DNA of 64,000 nt from Clavibacter michiganensis subsp. tessellarius (GCF_021922985.1 NZ_CP040788.1:1116001-1180000), one strand, 5' to 3'; positions 19,191 through 32,337 are shown, counted from the stretch's first letter. Numbers and translations are program-made. The notes: generated from the letters alone by a model not told the origin.

Positions 19191-19460
19191 CTAGGAGGCC
19201 GCGGGCTCCACGATGGGCGTGGCGACGAGCTTGTCCTCGTTGATCTCGTGCATGGCGACCGAGAGGGGCTTGTCGTCGATGGTGGAGTCGACGAGCGGTC
19301 CGACGTTGTCGAACAGGCTGCCCTCGTGCAGGTCGGCGTAGTAGTCGTTGATCTGGCGGGCCCGCTTGGAGGCGAAGATCACGAGCGCGTACTTCGAGTC
19401 GACCTTCGAGAGGAGCTCGTCGATGGGCGGGTCGATGATGCCCTGGGTCTTGTCAACCAT
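19191..19460 (-). CDS. rpoZ: RNA polymerase omega subunit
   Basis: The omega subunit helps the beta' subunit fold and assemble into RNA polymerase. The 89-residue protein has the conserved region [30 protein letters not shown] (written here by its key residues: the DSKYALV and KRARQI motifs, about 21-37) and a short acidic tail. The ATG is preceded by GAGGAAG at a long spacing of about 12 nt. The gene lies directly behind the hairpin that overlaps the gmk stop. rpoZ after gmk is the usual actinobacterial order. Confidence 0.96.
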   Translation of the reverse strand: MVDKTQGIIDPPIDELLSKVDSKYALVIFASKRARQINDYYADLHEGSLFDNVGPLVDSTIDDKPLSVAMHEINEDKLVATPIVEPAAS

Positions 19461-19488
19461 GGATGTGCCGCTTCCTCAATACATGGAC

Positions 19489-19527
19489 GAAGGCCGTGCG
19501 GGTCCGGTTCACGGACCGACGGCCTTC
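19489..19527 (-). terminator. Nested hairpin overlapping the gmk stop codon
   Basis: A two-part stem: an outer perfect 9-bp repeat (GAAGGCCGT / ACGGCCTTC), an asymmetric internal loop (3 and 1 nt), an inner 6-bp repeat (GGTCCG / CGGACC) and a 5-nt loop. It includes the last codons and stop of gmk, and the rpoZ start is only 29 nt away. It could end the pyr-gmk transcript or act as an attenuator controlling read-through into rpoZ. Confidence 0.55.
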
Positions 19528-20417
19528 CTGGTCTTCATCAATTCTACGACCTCGCGCGCGGCCTCCGCGACATCGCGGTTCACGACGAGGTGGTCGAACT
19601 CGTCCTGGGCGGCCAGCTCGACCTTCGCGGTGTCGAGCCGGCGCTGCTGCTCCTCCGGCCCCTCGGTGCCGCGGCCGACCAGGCGGCGCACGAGCTCCTC
19701 CCAGGTGGGCGGCAGCAGGAACACGAGCCGGGCCTCCGGCATCGCGGCCTTCACCTGGCGCGCGCCCTGGATGTCGATCTCGAGCAGGACGCTCCGGCCC
19801 TCGGCCAGCGCCACGTCGATGGGCGCGCGCGGCGTCCCGTAGCGGTGCGCGTTGTGCACGGTCGCCCACTCCAGGAGCTCGCGCTCGTCGACCATGCGGT
19901 CGAACTCGGCGTCGGACACGAAGTAGTAGTTGACGCCCTCGACCTCGCCGGGGCGCGGCGCGCGCGTGGTGGCCGAGACGGAGAGCAGGACGTCGGGCTC
20001 GTTCTCGCGGATGAAGGTGGAGACGGTGCCCTTGCCGACGGCGGTGGGGCCCGCGAGCACGACGAGGCGGCTCGGCTCCACGATCTGCTTGGCGGCCTGC
20101 CAGTCCTCGAGGAACCGGGTGAGGCGCACCCGCTGGTGCACGCCGAGGCCGCCGAGGCGCTTGGCGGTGGAGATGCCGAGGTCGCCGAGGATCCGCTCGA
20201 GCTTGGTGGGGCCGATGTTCGGGATGCTCGTGAGGAACTCGGTGACGCGGAGGGTGGCCTCGGCGCGACGGGCGGGGTCCGCGGACGCGTCGAGCACGCC
20301 GAGCGGGGTGCGCTCCCCCGTGACGATGTCGTGCTTCACCTCGGCGCGCGCCCGACGCGCGGCGACCGCGGCCTGGGACGCGGCGACGCGGTCGACCTCG
20401 GGTGGTTCGGGCCTCAT
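19509..20417 (-). CDS. gmk: Guanylate kinase with N-terminal integration-host-factor-like domain
   Basis: Residues about 117-302 are a complete guanylate kinase (GMP to GDP): P-loop GPTAVGKGT at 123-131, GMP-binding [13 protein letters not shown] and the LLEIDIQG segment. Residues about 10-108 are extra and resemble actinobacterial integration host factor (mIHF): ARRARAEVK near 20, then [13 protein letters not shown] and [10 protein letters not shown] near 65-100, like the helix-turn DNA-contact region of mIHF. In many actinobacteria mihF is a separate gene just before gmk, so this looks like a fusion of neighbours. ATG 20417 overlaps the pyrF stop (ATGA). No separate mihF occurs in the window. 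Confidence 0.92.
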   Translation of the reverse strand: MRPEPPEVDRVAASQAAVAARRARAEVKHDIVTGERTPLGVLDASADPARRAEATLRVTEFLTSIPNIGPTKLERILGDLGISTAKRLGGLGVHQRVRLTRFLEDWQAAKQIVEPSRLVVLAGPTAVGKGTVSTFIRENEPDVLLSVSATTRAPRPGEVEGVNYYFVSDAEFDRMVDERELLEWATVHNAHRYGTPRAPIDVALAEGRSVLLEIDIQGARQVKAAMPEARLVFLLPPTWEELVRRLVGRGTEGPEEQQRRLDTAKVELAAQDEFDHLVVNRDVAEAAREVVELMKTRKAVGP

Positions 20418-21306
20418 GGGAGCGCCTCTCTGAGTCGTCCGGCGTGGTCGGTGACGGCCTCCGCGACGCGCCGTGGCCCTGCCGCGAGGATACTCCGGGA
20501 CGCGCTCGCGACCACAACGCCGGCGGCCGGACCGAACAGCTTCCGGACATCGCCGAGCAGCGCGCCCTGGTGGCCGAAGCCGGGGGCCAGGATCGGCGTG
20601 CGGGTGAGGCGGGCCAGGTCGAGCCCCGCCTCGGCGGCGTCGACGGTCGCGCCGATCACGAGGCCGAAGGCGCCGGGATCCGCGGACGGGTCGTCCGTCG
20701 GGCCGTTGGCGGCGACGGCGGCGTCCTGGATCCCGCGCGCGACCGTGCGGTCGGCGCCCGCGGATCCGTCGCCGGGCAGCAGCGCCCGCTGGAGCTCGCG
20801 CGCCTCCGGGTTCGAGGTGGCGGCGAGGACGAAGACGCCCGCGCCCCACGCGTCGGCGGCGGCGCGGACGCCGTCGAGGGACCCGACGCCCGTGTACGCG
20901 GTGAGGGTCACGGCGTCGGCGCGGAGCGGGCTGTCGGGCGCGAGCCACGCGGCGCCGTACGCGTCGACCGTGGAGCCGATGTCGCCGCGCTTGGCGTCCG
21001 CGATCACCAGGAGGCCGGCGTCGCGCGCGGCGGCGAGCACGCGCTCGAGGGCGGCGTACCCGGCGGATCCGTGGCGCTCGAAGAACGCCACCTGCGGCTT
21101 GACGATCCCCGCCCGCTCGGCGGTCGCGTCCACGACGCGCAGCCCGAACTCCTCGAGGCCGCGCGCGTCGTCGGCGAGGCCCCAGGCGTCGAGGAGCGAC
21201 CGGTGCGGGTCGATCCCGACGCACAGCTGGCCGTGCTCGCGGAACGCCCGCGCGAGGCGCGCGCCGAACGGCGGGACGACCTGCGTCGCCCCGCCGTCGG
21301 CGGTCG

Positions 21307-21310
<4 letters not shown>
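20414..21310 (-). CDS. pyrF: Orotidine 5'-phosphate decarboxylase
   Basis: PyrF makes UMP, the last step of de novo pyrimidine synthesis. The 298-residue protein is the longer actinobacterial type with catalytic [14 protein letters not shown] and N-terminal [12 protein letters not shown]. It starts at GTG 21310, overlapping the carB stop (GTGA), and ends overlapping gmk. pyrD is not in the cluster and must be elsewhere. Confidence 0.96.
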
Positions 21311-24596
<3,286 letters not shown>

Positions 24597-24597
<1 letters not shown>

Positions 24598-25775
24598 TAC
24601 ACGGTCTCCTGGGGGGTCGCGGCGGATGCGGGGGCGTCGCCCGCGGCGTGGATCAGCTCGATGAACCGGTCGAAGAGGTACGACGAGTCGTGGGGACCCG
24701 CCGCCGCCTCCGGGTGGTACTGCACGGAGAAGGCGGGGATGTCGAGGCAGTTGAGCCCCTCGACGACCTGGTCGTTGAGCGAGACGTGGCTGACCTCCGC
24801 GCGGCCGAAGCCCGCGGGGCTCTCGACGGGGCCGTCGAGCGGCGCGGAGACCGCGAAGCCGTGGTTCTGGCTCGTGATCTCGACGCGGCCGGTGCGGCGG
24901 TCGAGCACGGGCTGGTTGATCCCGCGGTGGCCGAACGGCAGCTTGTAGGTGTCGAAGCCGAGGGCGCGGCCGAGGAGCTGGTTGCCGAAGCAGATCCCGA
25001 AGAACGGGATGCCCTTGCGGAGCACGTCCTGCAGGAGCTCGACGTGGTACTGGGAGGCCTCGGGGTCGCCCGGGCCGTTGGAGTAGAACACGGCGGTGGG
25101 CGCGAGCTCCGCCAGCTCCTCGGTGGTGATCGACTGCGGCACGACGTGCACGTCGAGTCCGCGGGCCGCGAGGTGCTTCACCGTGGCGGTCTTGATCCCG
25201 AGGTCGAGCACGGCCACGGAGCCGATGCGCTCGCCCACCGCGGGGATCGTGTACGTCTCCCGCGTGGAGACCTCGGCGGAGAGGTTGCGGCCCGTCATGT
25301 CGGGCGCCTGGCGCACCTGGGCGAGCTGCTCCTCGTCGGGCAGCGACGCGGCCTCGCCGGAGAAGACGCCGGCGCGCATGGCGCCCTCGTCGCGGATCCG
25401 GCGCGTGACGGCGCGGGTGTCGATGCCGGAGATGCCGACGACGCCCTGGGCGACGAGGTCGTCCTCGAGCGTGCGCTGCCCGCGGAAGTTCGAGACCACG
25501 CGGGAGGGGTCGCGGACGACGTAGCCGGCGACCCAGATGCGGCGGGACTCCATGTCCTCGTCGTTCATGCCGGTGTTGCCGATGTGCGGTGCCGTCTGGA
25601 GCACGATCTGGCCCGCGTAGGACGGGTCGGTGATCGTCTCCTGGTAGCCGGTCATGCCGGTCGCGAAGACGGCCTCGCCGAGGCTCACGCCACGGGCGCC
25701 GTACGCGCGTCCCGCGTACCTCCGTCCGTCCTCGAGTACCAGGACCGCCGGTTCGTGTCGGGCCATGTCGGTCAC
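24597..25775 (-). CDS. carA: Carbamoyl-phosphate synthase small subunit
   Basis: CarA is the glutamine amidotransferase that supplies ammonia to CarB. The 392-residue protein has an N-terminal small-subunit domain and a C-terminal class I amidotransferase domain, with the catalytic Cys in [12 protein letters not shown] and the His-Glu pair in [15 protein letters not shown] at 25775 is preferred because it overlaps the upstream stop (GTGA) like the other junctions of this operon; ATG three codons later is the alternative. Confidence 0.97.
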
Positions 25776-26299
25776 TTCCCTTCGTTGTCGTCGTCGTGCG
25801 CGGGGCGGGGGATGCGGTGGAGGGCGTCGACGAGCGCGGGCTTCTCGCGCGGGTCGATCACCCGCAGGTACGTGTCGACCTCGAGGCCTTCGGCCTCGTC
25901 GAGGATCCAGGTGACGGCCACGAGGCCGCCCTCCTCCACGACGCGGTCGATCGCGTAGGTCGCGAGGCCGGATCCGGTGATGCGGTCGGCCGGCACGAGC
26001 ACGTCGCGCTCGCCGTCGATCGCGAGCACCAGGCCGGCCGGGTGGATCCGGGCGGCGGCGCGGCCCCGGAAGCCGAGGGGCGCGACCGTGAGGCGGTCGA
26101 GCGGCTGGCCGACCGTGGTGGTCGCGACGTAGAGCACGTCGACCTCCAGGTCGGGTGCGCCGAGGCCGGCGGGCGGACGGGGCGGCTCGGGCAGCGCGCG
26201 CTGGCGGCGGCGGCGCGCGCGCCAGCCGAGCACCATGAGCGCGAGCAGCAGGAGCAGCAGCGCGATCACGGTGAGCGCGGGTCCGACGCGGTCGCTCAT
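25772..26299 (-). CDS. Single-pass membrane protein of the pyr operon (PH-like domain suspected)
   Basis: This 175-residue protein of unknown function has one N-terminal membrane helix (about 6-25), a basic stretch RARRRRQR, and a soluble beta-rich domain of about 120 residues ending with an acidic tail. Genes of this layout lie between pyrC and carA in many actinobacteria; I remember them as PH-like, but that cannot be shown here. Both ends overlap neighbours by 4 nt (pyrC and carA), so it is co-expressed with pyrimidine enzymes. Confidence 0.8.
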   Translation of the reverse strand: MSDRVGPALTVIALLLLLLALMVLGWRARRRRQRALPEPPRPPAGLGAPDLEVDVLYVATTTVGQPLDRLTVAPLGFRGRAAARIHPAGLVLAIDGERDVLVPADRITGSGLATYAIDRVVEEGGLVAVTWILDEAEGLEVDTYLRVIDPREKPALVDALHRIPRPAHDDDNEGK

Positions 26300-27711
26300 G
26301 CGCGCGCCCCCGCGGCGGGGTCGGAGTCGGCGGCCACCGCGTCGCGCGCGTCGGCGTCGGCCCGGTCGCGGATGGCCGCGGCGCGGGCGACCGTCTCGCG
26401 GTCGACGAGCGCGCCGTCGAGCACCGTGGGGTAGCCGCGGTGGAACGTCGCGACGACCCGGCCGGGCAGCGTCATCTCGAGGTACGGCGAGTTGCCGCTG
26501 AGCCCGCCGAGGTCGCCCGGGCCGAAGACGCGCGACGCCGACGGGTCGTACAGCGTGATGTCGGCCGGGGCGCCCGCCTCCAGCGCGTGCCCGTGCTCGG
26601 CGAGGCGGCCGATGCGCGCGGGCGCGTGCGACATGACCCGGGCGACGCCCTGCCAGTCGAGGAGGCCGGTGTCGACCATCGCGAGCTGGACCACCGAGAG
26701 CGCCGACTCGAGGCCGACCATGCCGAACGCGGCCGCGTCCCACTCGCAGTCCTTGGCCTCGGTCGGGTGCGGCGCATGGTCGGTCGCGACGACGTCGATC
26801 GTGCCGTCGGCGAGCGCCTGGCGGAGCGCCTCGACGTCCGCGCGGCGGCGGAGCGGCGGGTTGACCTTGTAGCGCGCGTCGTAGCCGGCGACCAGGTCCT
26901 CGGTGAGGAGGAGGTGGTGCGGCGTGACCTCGGCGGTGACGTCGACGCCGCGGGCCTTGGCCCAGCGGATCACGTCGACGGAGCCCGCGGTGGAGACGTG
27001 GCAGACGTGGAGGCGGGAGCCCACGTGCTCGGCGAGCAGCACGTCGCGCGCGATGATCGACTCCTCCGCGACCGCGGGCCAGCCCGTGATGCCGAGCTCG
27101 CCCGACAGCTCGCCCTCGTTCATGGTGGCGCCCTCGGTGAGGCGCGGATCCTGCGCGTGCTGCGCGATGACGCCGTCGAAGGCCTTCACGTACTCGAGCG
27201 CGCGGCGCATGAGGAGCGGGTCGGAGACGCACTTCCCGTCGTCGGAGAAGACGCGGACGGCGGCGCGGCTGGAGGCCATCGCGCCGATCTCGGCCATCGA
27301 CTCCCCCGCGAGGCCGACCGACACGGCGCCGATGGGGCGGACCGTGGCGTAGCCGGCCGCGTCGCCGAGCGCCTTGACCTGCTCGACGACGCCCGCGGTG
27401 TCCTGCACCGGCATCGTGTTCGCCATCGCGAAGACCGCGGTGAAGCCGCCGAGGGCCGCGGCGCGGGATCCGGTGAGCACGGTCTCGCTCTGCTCGTAGC
27501 CGGGCTCGCGCAGGTGCACGTGGAGGTCGACGAGGCCGGGCAGCGCGACGAGGCCGTCGGCGTCGAGGACGCGGGCGCCCGCGGGGGCGTCGAGGTCGAG
27601 GCCCACCTCCCGGATGCGCCCGTCGGCGACGAGGAGGTCGGCGCGCTCGCCCGAGGGCAGGGTGGCGCCGCGGATCAGGTGGACGTCGTGGATCGTGTCG
27701 TTCTGGGTCAT
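26296..27711 (-). CDS. pyrC: Dihydroorotase
   Basis: PyrC closes carbamoyl aspartate to dihydroorotate. The 471-residue zinc enzyme has the metal motif [10 protein letters not shown] with His64 and His66, FSDDGK, the VTPHHLLL region and catalytic ATDHAPH. The C terminus is about 30 residues longer than usual and D-, A- and R-rich. Its ATG overlaps the pyrB stop (ATGA), and its stop overlaps the next gene. Confidence 0.97.
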   Translation of the reverse strand: MTQNDTIHDVHLIRGATLPSGERADLLVADGRIREVGLDLDAPAGARVLDADGLVALPGLVDLHVHLREPGYEQSETVLTGSRAAALGGFTAVFAMANTMPVQDTAGVVEQVKALGDAAGYATVRPIGAVSVGLAGESMAEIGAMASSRAAVRVFSDDGKCVSDPLLMRRALEYVKAFDGVIAQHAQDPRLTEGATMNEGELSGELGITGWPAVAEESIIARDVLLAEHVGSRLHVCHVSTAGSVDVIRWAKARGVDVTAEVTPHHLLLTEDLVAGYDARYKVNPPLRRRADVEALRQALADGTIDVVATDHAPHPTEAKDCEWDAAAFGMVGLESALSVVQLAMVDTGLLDWQGVARVMSHAPARIGRLAEHGHALEAGAPADITLYDPSASRVFGPGDLGGLSGNSPYLEMTLPGRVVATFHRGYPTVLDGALVDRETVARAAAIRDRADADARDAVAADSDPAAGARA

Positions 27712-28664
27712 CGGTCGGCCTTCCCGTCGCCGGACAGCAGGAGGTAGAGGACGGCCATGCGCACCGAGACGCCGTTGGCGACCTGCTCGCGCACCGTGGA
27801 CCTCTCCGAGTCGGCGGCGGCGGCGGATATCTCGAGCCCGCGGTTCATCGGCCCCGGGTGCATGACGATCGTATCGGGCCCGAGGAGCGCGAGCCGCGCG
27901 TCGTCGAGGCCCCAGATGCGCGCGTACTCGCGCGGGTTCGGGAAGAAGGCGGCGCGCATGCGCTCGGCCTGGATCCGGAGCATCATCACGGCGTCGGGCT
28001 TCCCCTCGACCAGCGCCGCGTCGAGGTCGTAGCGCACCTGGACGGGCCAGGATCCGACGCCCACCGGCACGAGCGTCGGCGGCGCGACGAGCGTGACCTC
28101 GGCGCCGAGCGTCGTGAGCAGCCAGGCGTTCGAGCGGGCGACGCGGCTGTGGAGCACGTCGCCGACGATGACGACGCGCGTGCCGTCGAGGCCCTTCCCG
28201 CGCGCGGCGGAGCCGTGCAGCCGGCGCCGGATGGTGAACGCGTCGAGCAGCGCCTGCGTGGGGTGCTCGTGCGTGCCGTCGCCCGCGTTGACGATGCCCG
28301 CGTCGATCCAGCCGCTGCCGGCGAGCGTGTGCGGCGCGCCCGAGGACGGGTGCCGGACGACCACGCCGTCGGCGCCCATCGCCTGGAGCGTCTGCGCCGT
28401 GTCCTTGAGGCTCTCGCCCTTCGAGACGCTCGAGCCCTTCGCGCTGAAGTTGATGACGTCGGCCGAGAGGCGCTTGGCGGCGGCCTCGAACGAGATGCGC
28501 GTGCGGGTGGAGTCCTCGAAGAAGAGGTTGACGACCGTGCGGCCGCGGAGCGCGGGGGTCTTCTTGATCTCGCGCGTGCCGACGTCGGCCATGTCCTCGG
28601 CGACGTCGAGGATGTGGACCGCCTCGTCGCGGGACAGGTCGCGGGTCGAGAGCAGGTGCCTCAC
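27708..28664 (-). CDS. pyrB: Aspartate carbamoyltransferase catalytic subunit
   Basis: PyrB joins carbamoyl phosphate with aspartate. The 318-residue protein has the carbamoyl phosphate motif [13 protein letters not shown], the [10 protein letters not shown] loop and [13 protein letters not shown]. There is no pyrI regulatory subunit next to it, as usual for actinobacteria. GTG 28664 overlaps the pyrR stop (GTGA). Confidence 0.98.
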   Translation of the reverse strand: MRHLLSTRDLSRDEAVHILDVAEDMADVGTREIKKTPALRGRTVVNLFFEDSTRTRISFEAAAKRLSADVINFSAKGSSVSKGESLKDTAQTLQAMGADGVVVRHPSSGAPHTLAGSGWIDAGIVNAGDGTHEHPTQALLDAFTIRRRLHGSAARGKGLDGTRVVIVGDVLHSRVARSNAWLLTTLGAEVTLVAPPTLVPVGVGSWPVQVRYDLDAALVEGKPDAVMMLRIQAERMRAAFFPNPREYARIWGLDDARLALLGPDTIVMHPGPMNRGLEISAAAADSERSTVREQVANGVSVRMAVLYLLLSGDGKADR

Positions 28665-29239
28665 GAGCGGCCCTCGCCCTCGGTCGTGGCGGGCGCGTCG
28701 TCGGGACCGGCGATCGTGACGGCGTCCTCGCCGTCGATCTCGTCGAGCCGCACGAAGATGCGCTCGGCGAGGCTCGACGGCAGGTTCTTGCCCACGAAGT
28801 CGGCGCGGATGGGCAGCTCGCGGTGCCCGCGGTCGACCAGCGCGGCGAGGCGCACGGCCTTCGGGCGGCCGAGGTCGCCGATGGCGTCGAGGGCGGCGCG
28901 CACGGTGCGGCCGGAGAAGAGCACGTCGTCGACCAGCACGACCGTGCGGCCGTCGACGCCGCCGGCGGGGAGCCGCGAGGGTGCGGGCGCGCGGGTGGGG
29001 TTCCGCTGGAGGTCGTCGCGGTACATGGTGACGTCGAGCGAGCCCACCAGGTCGGCGGGGGCGTCGGGCTCGAGCCGGGTGAGGATCCGGCCGATGCGCT
29101 CGGCGAGGATCGTGCCGCGGGTCGGGATGCCGAGGAGCAGCAGGTCCTGGGGACCGCGGTTCGACTCGAGGATCTCGTGGGCGATGCGCGTGAGCGCACG
29201 GGTGATGTCAGAGGGCTGCAGCACGATGCGCTGAGGCAA
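28661..29239 (-). CDS. pyrR: PyrR: pyr mRNA-binding regulator / uracil phosphoribosyltransferase
   Basis: PyrR binds pyr leader RNA in response to UMP or UTP and lowers expression; it can also have uracil phosphoribosyltransferase activity. The 192-residue protein has the PRPP-binding motif [18 protein letters not shown]. The start is TTG at 29239, chosen because AAGGAGGT lies 4 nt upstream and the protein start ([17 protein letters not shown]) matches the family. Its own leader carries an RNA loop fitting the PyrR consensus, so the operon is probably autoregulated. The last 15 residues are an acidic tail. Confidence 0.96.
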   Translation of the reverse strand: MPQRIVLQPSDITRALTRIAHEILESNRGPQDLLLLGIPTRGTILAERIGRILTRLEPDAPADLVGSLDVTMYRDDLQRNPTRAPAPSRLPAGGVDGRTVVLVDDVLFSGRTVRAALDAIGDLGRPKAVRLAALVDRGHRELPIRADFVGKNLPSSLAERIFVRLDEIDGEDAVTIAGPDDAPATTEGEGRS

Positions 29240-29243
29240 TCCG

Positions 29244-29251
29244 ACCTCCTT
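29244..29251 (-). promoter_or_regulatory. Strong ribosome-binding site of pyrR
   Basis: AAGGAGGT is a near-perfect SD, 4 nt before the TTG start. It directly follows the PyrR-loop stem, so protein binding could block it. Confidence 0.8.
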
Positions 29252-29270
29252 CCCCGCCTCTCGGGACGGA
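29251..29270 (-). promoter_or_regulatory. PyrR-binding RNA loop in the pyr leader
   Basis: On the minus strand GTCCCGAGAGGC (29267-29256) fits the known PyrR-binding consensus RUCCNGNGAGGY at every fixed position. Flanking CC and GG bases extend the stem. It ends next to the pyrR SD, the layout expected for translational repression as described in Mycobacterium smegmatis, not for transcription attenuation. Confidence 0.75.
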
Positions 29271-29297
29271 TGTTAAAGGTGGTCTGTTCCGCCGGTC

Positions 29298-29303
29298 ACT
29301 CTA
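29298..29303 (-). promoter_or_regulatory. Candidate -10 box of the pyr operon
   Basis: TAGAGT (TANNNT) would start transcription near 29291, leaving a leader of about 50 nt that contains the whole PyrR loop. A second hexamer, TAACAT at 29270-29275, would cut the loop off and is less likely. No clear -35 is visible. Confidence 0.3.
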
Positions 29304-29307
29304 GCGG

Positions 29308-29337
29308 GTGCGCCCCGGACGCGGGGTGCCGGCGCAC
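29308..29337 (-). terminator. Possible terminator of acsA
   Basis: A 7-bp inverted repeat (GTGCGCC / GGCGCAC) encloses a C-run/G-run pair and lies 15 nt after the acsA stop, between acsA and the pyr operon promoter region. Confidence 0.4.
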
Positions 29338-29352
29338 GGCCCGCGCGTGTCC

Positions 29353-31374
29353 TCACCCCGCCGCGTCGAGGACCGCGCGGATCCGGCCGAGGACCGCCGC
29401 ATCCTGCAGGCTCGTCGCGTCGCCGAGGGTCCGGCCCTCGACGAGGTCGGCGAGCAGGCGCCGCATGATCTTCCCCGAGCGGGTCTTCGGCACGTCCGGC
29501 ACGACGACGACGCGGCGCGGCTTCGCGACCGGGCCGATGGCGCGGGCCACGTGCTCCGTGAGGACCGGTTCCAGCTCCGCGGCGAGCGCGTGCCAGCCCG
29601 CCGCGTCGTCGTCCGCCGGGCGGTCGTCGCCGGGCGGCACGACGAACGCGACGACGCGCTGGCCGGTGAGGTCGTCCGCGACGCCCGTCACCCCGGCCTC
29701 GGCGACGCGCGGGTGCGCGACGAGGGCCGACTCGATCTCGATGGTCGACAGCCGGTGGCCGGAGACGTTGACGACCTCGTCGATCCGCCCCTGCAGCGAC
29801 ACGTCGCCGTCCGCGTCGCGCCGGGCGCCGTCGCCCGCGAGGAACCAGCCGCGGTCGGCGAAGCGCTCCCAGTAGGCGCTGCGGTACCGCTCGGGGTCGC
29901 CCCACACCGTGCGGGCCATGCCGGGCCAGGGGCGCTGAATCACGAGCAGCCCGGCCTCGCCGTCGGCGACGGGCTCGCCGTCGTCGTTGACCACGTCGAC
30001 CCGGAAGCCGGGCAGCGCGCGACCGGCGGCGCCGGGCTTGAGCGTCGCGACGCCGGGGAGCGGCGCGATGACCGCGGCCCCCGTCTCCGACTGCCACCAC
30101 GTGTCGACCACGGGCGCGCGCCCTCCCCCGACCTCCCGGTGGAACCAGCGCCAGGCCGCGGGGTTGATCGCCTCCCCCACGCTGCCCAGCAGCCGGATGC
30201 TCGAGAGGTCGTGCCCCGCGACGCCGTCGGGGTGCCAGCTCATGAGCGAGCGGATGAGCGTGGGCGCCGTGTAGTACGTCGTGACCCCGTAGCGCTCGAT
30301 GATCTCGAGGTGCCGCCCGCGGTGGGGCGTGTCGGGCGTGCCCTCGTAGATGACCTGCGTGAGGCCGTTGGAGAGCGGCCCGTAGATCTCGTAGGTGTGC
30401 GCGGTGACCCAGGCGAGGTCGGCCGTGCACCAGTGCACGTCGTCGGGCTTCGCGTCGAAGTGCGCCCAGTGCGCCCACGACGCGTGCGTCAGGTAGCCGC
30501 CGGAGGTGTGCACGAGGCCCTTGGGGCGGCCCGTGGTGCCGGACGTGTAGATGATGAAGAGCGGGTGCTCGGCGTCGAAGGCGCGGGGTTCGTGGACCGG
30601 GGACGCGGATCCGACGGCGTCGTGCCACCACACGTCGCGTCCCGGGGTCCACGGCACGTCCTGCCCGGTGCGACGGACGACGAGCACGTGCGCGATGGAC
30701 GCGACGCCCGCCACGGCCTGGTCCGCCTGCGGCTTGGTGGCGACGGCCCGGCCGCGGCGGTTCTGGCCGTCGCTCGTGATGAGGAGCTTCGCGCCCGTGT
30801 CCTCGACCCGGAACCGGAGGGCCTCGGCGGAGAAGCCGCCGAAGACGAGCGAGTGCACGGCGCCGATGCGGGCGACGGCGAGCGTCGCGACGATCGTCTC
30901 CACGAGGACGGGCAGGTAGATGACGACGCGGTCGCCCGGCCCCACGCCGAGCGCGGTGAGGGCGTTGGCGGCGCGGGACACCTCCTCCTGCAGGTCGCGG
31001 TAGGTGACGGTGCGGCGGTCCCCCGGCTCGCCCTCGAAGTGCAGCGCGACCTTCTCCCCGCGGCCCGCGGCGACGTGCCGGTCGACGCAGTTGGCGGCGA
31101 CGTTGAGACGGCCGCCCGCGAACCACGTGGCGGCGGGGACCTGCGGGCTGCCGTCGTCGGCGACCGGCGGGATCCACGTGTGCGCGGTGCGCCACGGCGT
31201 CTCCCAGTCGAGGCGGCGGGCGGCCTCCTCCCAGAAGGCGACCGGATCCGCCTCGGCCCGCGCGAACGCCTCCGCCGTCACGTTGGCGGAGGCGGCGAGC
31301 GCGGCGGGCGGCGGGAAGAGCGCCTGCTCGGATGCGGATGCGGTCACGGCCTGCTCGGTGCGCGGGGAGGTCAT
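29353..31374 (-). CDS. acsA: Acetyl-CoA synthetase
   Basis: This AMP-forming enzyme activates acetate to acetyl-CoA. The 673-residue protein has the adenylate-binding motif YTSGTTGRPKG, the DTWWQSETG motif, GDGARRDADGD and the C-terminal KTRSGKIMRR, whose second Lys (in SGK) is the catalytic lysine often controlled by acetylation. It lies alone between the ssu transporter and the pyr operon. Upstream is TAGCGT, 6 nt, ATG with no SD, suggesting a leaderless mRNA. Confidence 0.95.
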   Translation of the reverse strand: MTSPRTEQAVTASASEQALFPPPAALAASANVTAEAFARAEADPVAFWEEAARRLDWETPWRTAHTWIPPVADDGSPQVPAATWFAGGRLNVAANCVDRHVAAGRGEKVALHFEGEPGDRRTVTYRDLQEEVSRAANALTALGVGPGDRVVIYLPVLVETIVATLAVARIGAVHSLVFGGFSAEALRFRVEDTGAKLLITSDGQNRRGRAVATKPQADQAVAGVASIAHVLVVRRTGQDVPWTPGRDVWWHDAVGSASPVHEPRAFDAEHPLFIIYTSGTTGRPKGLVHTSGGYLTHASWAHWAHFDAKPDDVHWCTADLAWVTAHTYEIYGPLSNGLTQVIYEGTPDTPHRGRHLEIIERYGVTTYYTAPTLIRSLMSWHPDGVAGHDLSSIRLLGSVGEAINPAAWRWFHREVGGGRAPVVDTWWQSETGAAVIAPLPGVATLKPGAAGRALPGFRVDVVNDDGEPVADGEAGLLVIQRPWPGMARTVWGDPERYRSAYWERFADRGWFLAGDGARRDADGDVSLQGRIDEVVNVSGHRLSTIEIESALVAHPRVAEAGVTGVADDLTGQRVVAFVVPPGDDRPADDDAAGWHALAAELEPVLTEHVARAIGPVAKPRRVVVVPDVPKTRSGKIMRRLLADLVEGRTLGDATSLQDAAVLGRIRAVLDAAG

Positions 31375-31380
31375 GCGGCG

Positions 31381-31386
31381 ACGCTA
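31381..31386 (-). promoter_or_regulatory. Candidate -10 box of a leaderless acsA promoter
   Basis: TAGCGT followed by 6 nt and then the acsA ATG. A weak TTCCGG lies 19 nt upstream as a possible -35. The same hexamer and spacing occur in front of ssuB. Confidence 0.5.
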
Positions 31387-31446
31387 CGGTCGCGGCCCCG
31401 CGGATCCGGAACCCGGACGTCACGCGACGACACGGAAGGGCGGGGA

Positions 31447-32337
31447 TCAGCCCCAGCGGCGCACGAGCACGCGCTCGACGACCCCGACCACGGCGTCGGT
31501 GGCGGCGCCGAGCACGGCGAGCAGCACGATCGCGAGGAGCACCCGGTCGACGCGCCCGTTCGAGGACGACTCCGTGAGCAGGTAGCCGAGCCCCATGGAC
31601 GCGGCGAGCAGCTCGGCCGCCACGAGGAACAGCCACGACTGCGCGAGCGCGAGCCGGAGCCCCGCCACCACGGCCGGCAGCACCGCGGGGAGCTGCACCG
31701 TGAGGAGCAGCGGGATCCGCGTCAGCCCGAACGCGCGCCCCACCTCGACGAGGTGCGGGTCGACGTGCCGGAGGGCGCCCGCGACGGTCGTGTACACGGG
31801 GAACAGCGCGCCGATGGCGACGAGCGTGACCTTGGAGTCCTCGTTGATCCCCATCCAGAGCAGGAGCAGCGGCACCCACGCGAGCGACGGCACGGTGCGG
31901 AACGCGCCGGCGGTGGGCGCGAGGAGGAGCCGGCCGACGCGCGAGAGGCCGACCACCGCGCCGAGCACGAGCCCCACCGTGGCGCCGAGCGCGAAGCCGA
32001 GGAGCACGCGCTGGAGCGAGATGGCGACGTACTGCCCGAGGATCCCCTGCTCGGCGAGCTGCACCCCGGCGCGCACCACGTCGAGCGGCGCGGGGAGGAG
32101 GTGGGCGGGCACGGCGCCGGTCGCGGTGGCCAGCGCCCAGGCGGCGACGACCAGCGCCGGCACGACGAGGCCGACCACGGCGCGGGTCAGGGCGGCGCGC
32201 GGGGAGCGGGTGGAGCGCCCGTGGCCCGGGCGGGCGGCTGGGCCTCCCGGGACGCGCGCCGCGCCGCCGCCCGCGGGCTCGCGCTCGGGCTCCGACGCGT
32301 CGGCGCGGACCCCCGCCGCCCGGTCGACCGCGGTCAT
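31447..32337 (-). CDS. ssuC: ABC transporter permease, sulfonate/taurine/nitrate type
   Basis: This inner-membrane permease has 296 residues. A hydrophilic N-terminal stretch of about 50 residues (A-, E-, R- and G-rich) precedes about six membrane helices. The cytoplasmic EAA-like loop is near EVGRAFGLTRIPLLLTVQLPAV (key residues GxxxxxxxxxxxxxLP). It overlaps the binding-protein gene by 4 nt (ATGA). The exact substrate cannot be read from the sequence; the symbol is by family resemblance. Confidence 0.85.
   Translation of the reverse strand: MTAVDRAAGVRADASEPEREPAGGGAARVPGGPAARPGHGRSTRSPRAALTRAVVGLVVPALVVAAWALATATGAVPAHLLPAPLDVVRAGVQLAEQGILGQYVAISLQRVLLGFALGATVGLVLGAVVGLSRVGRLLLAPTAGAFRTVPSLAWVPLLLLWMGINEDSKVTLVAIGALFPVYTTVAGALRHVDPHLVEVGRAFGLTRIPLLLTVQLPAVLPAVVAGLRLALAQSWLFLVAAELLAASMGLGYLLTESSSNGRVDRVLLAIVLLAVLGAATDAVVGVVERVLVRRWG

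Noticed and set aside
29270..29275. TAACAT with GTGACC 18 nt upstream as the pyr promoter
   Set aside because: Transcription would start inside the PyrR loop and destroy it; the upstream TAGAGT is preferred, though not proven.
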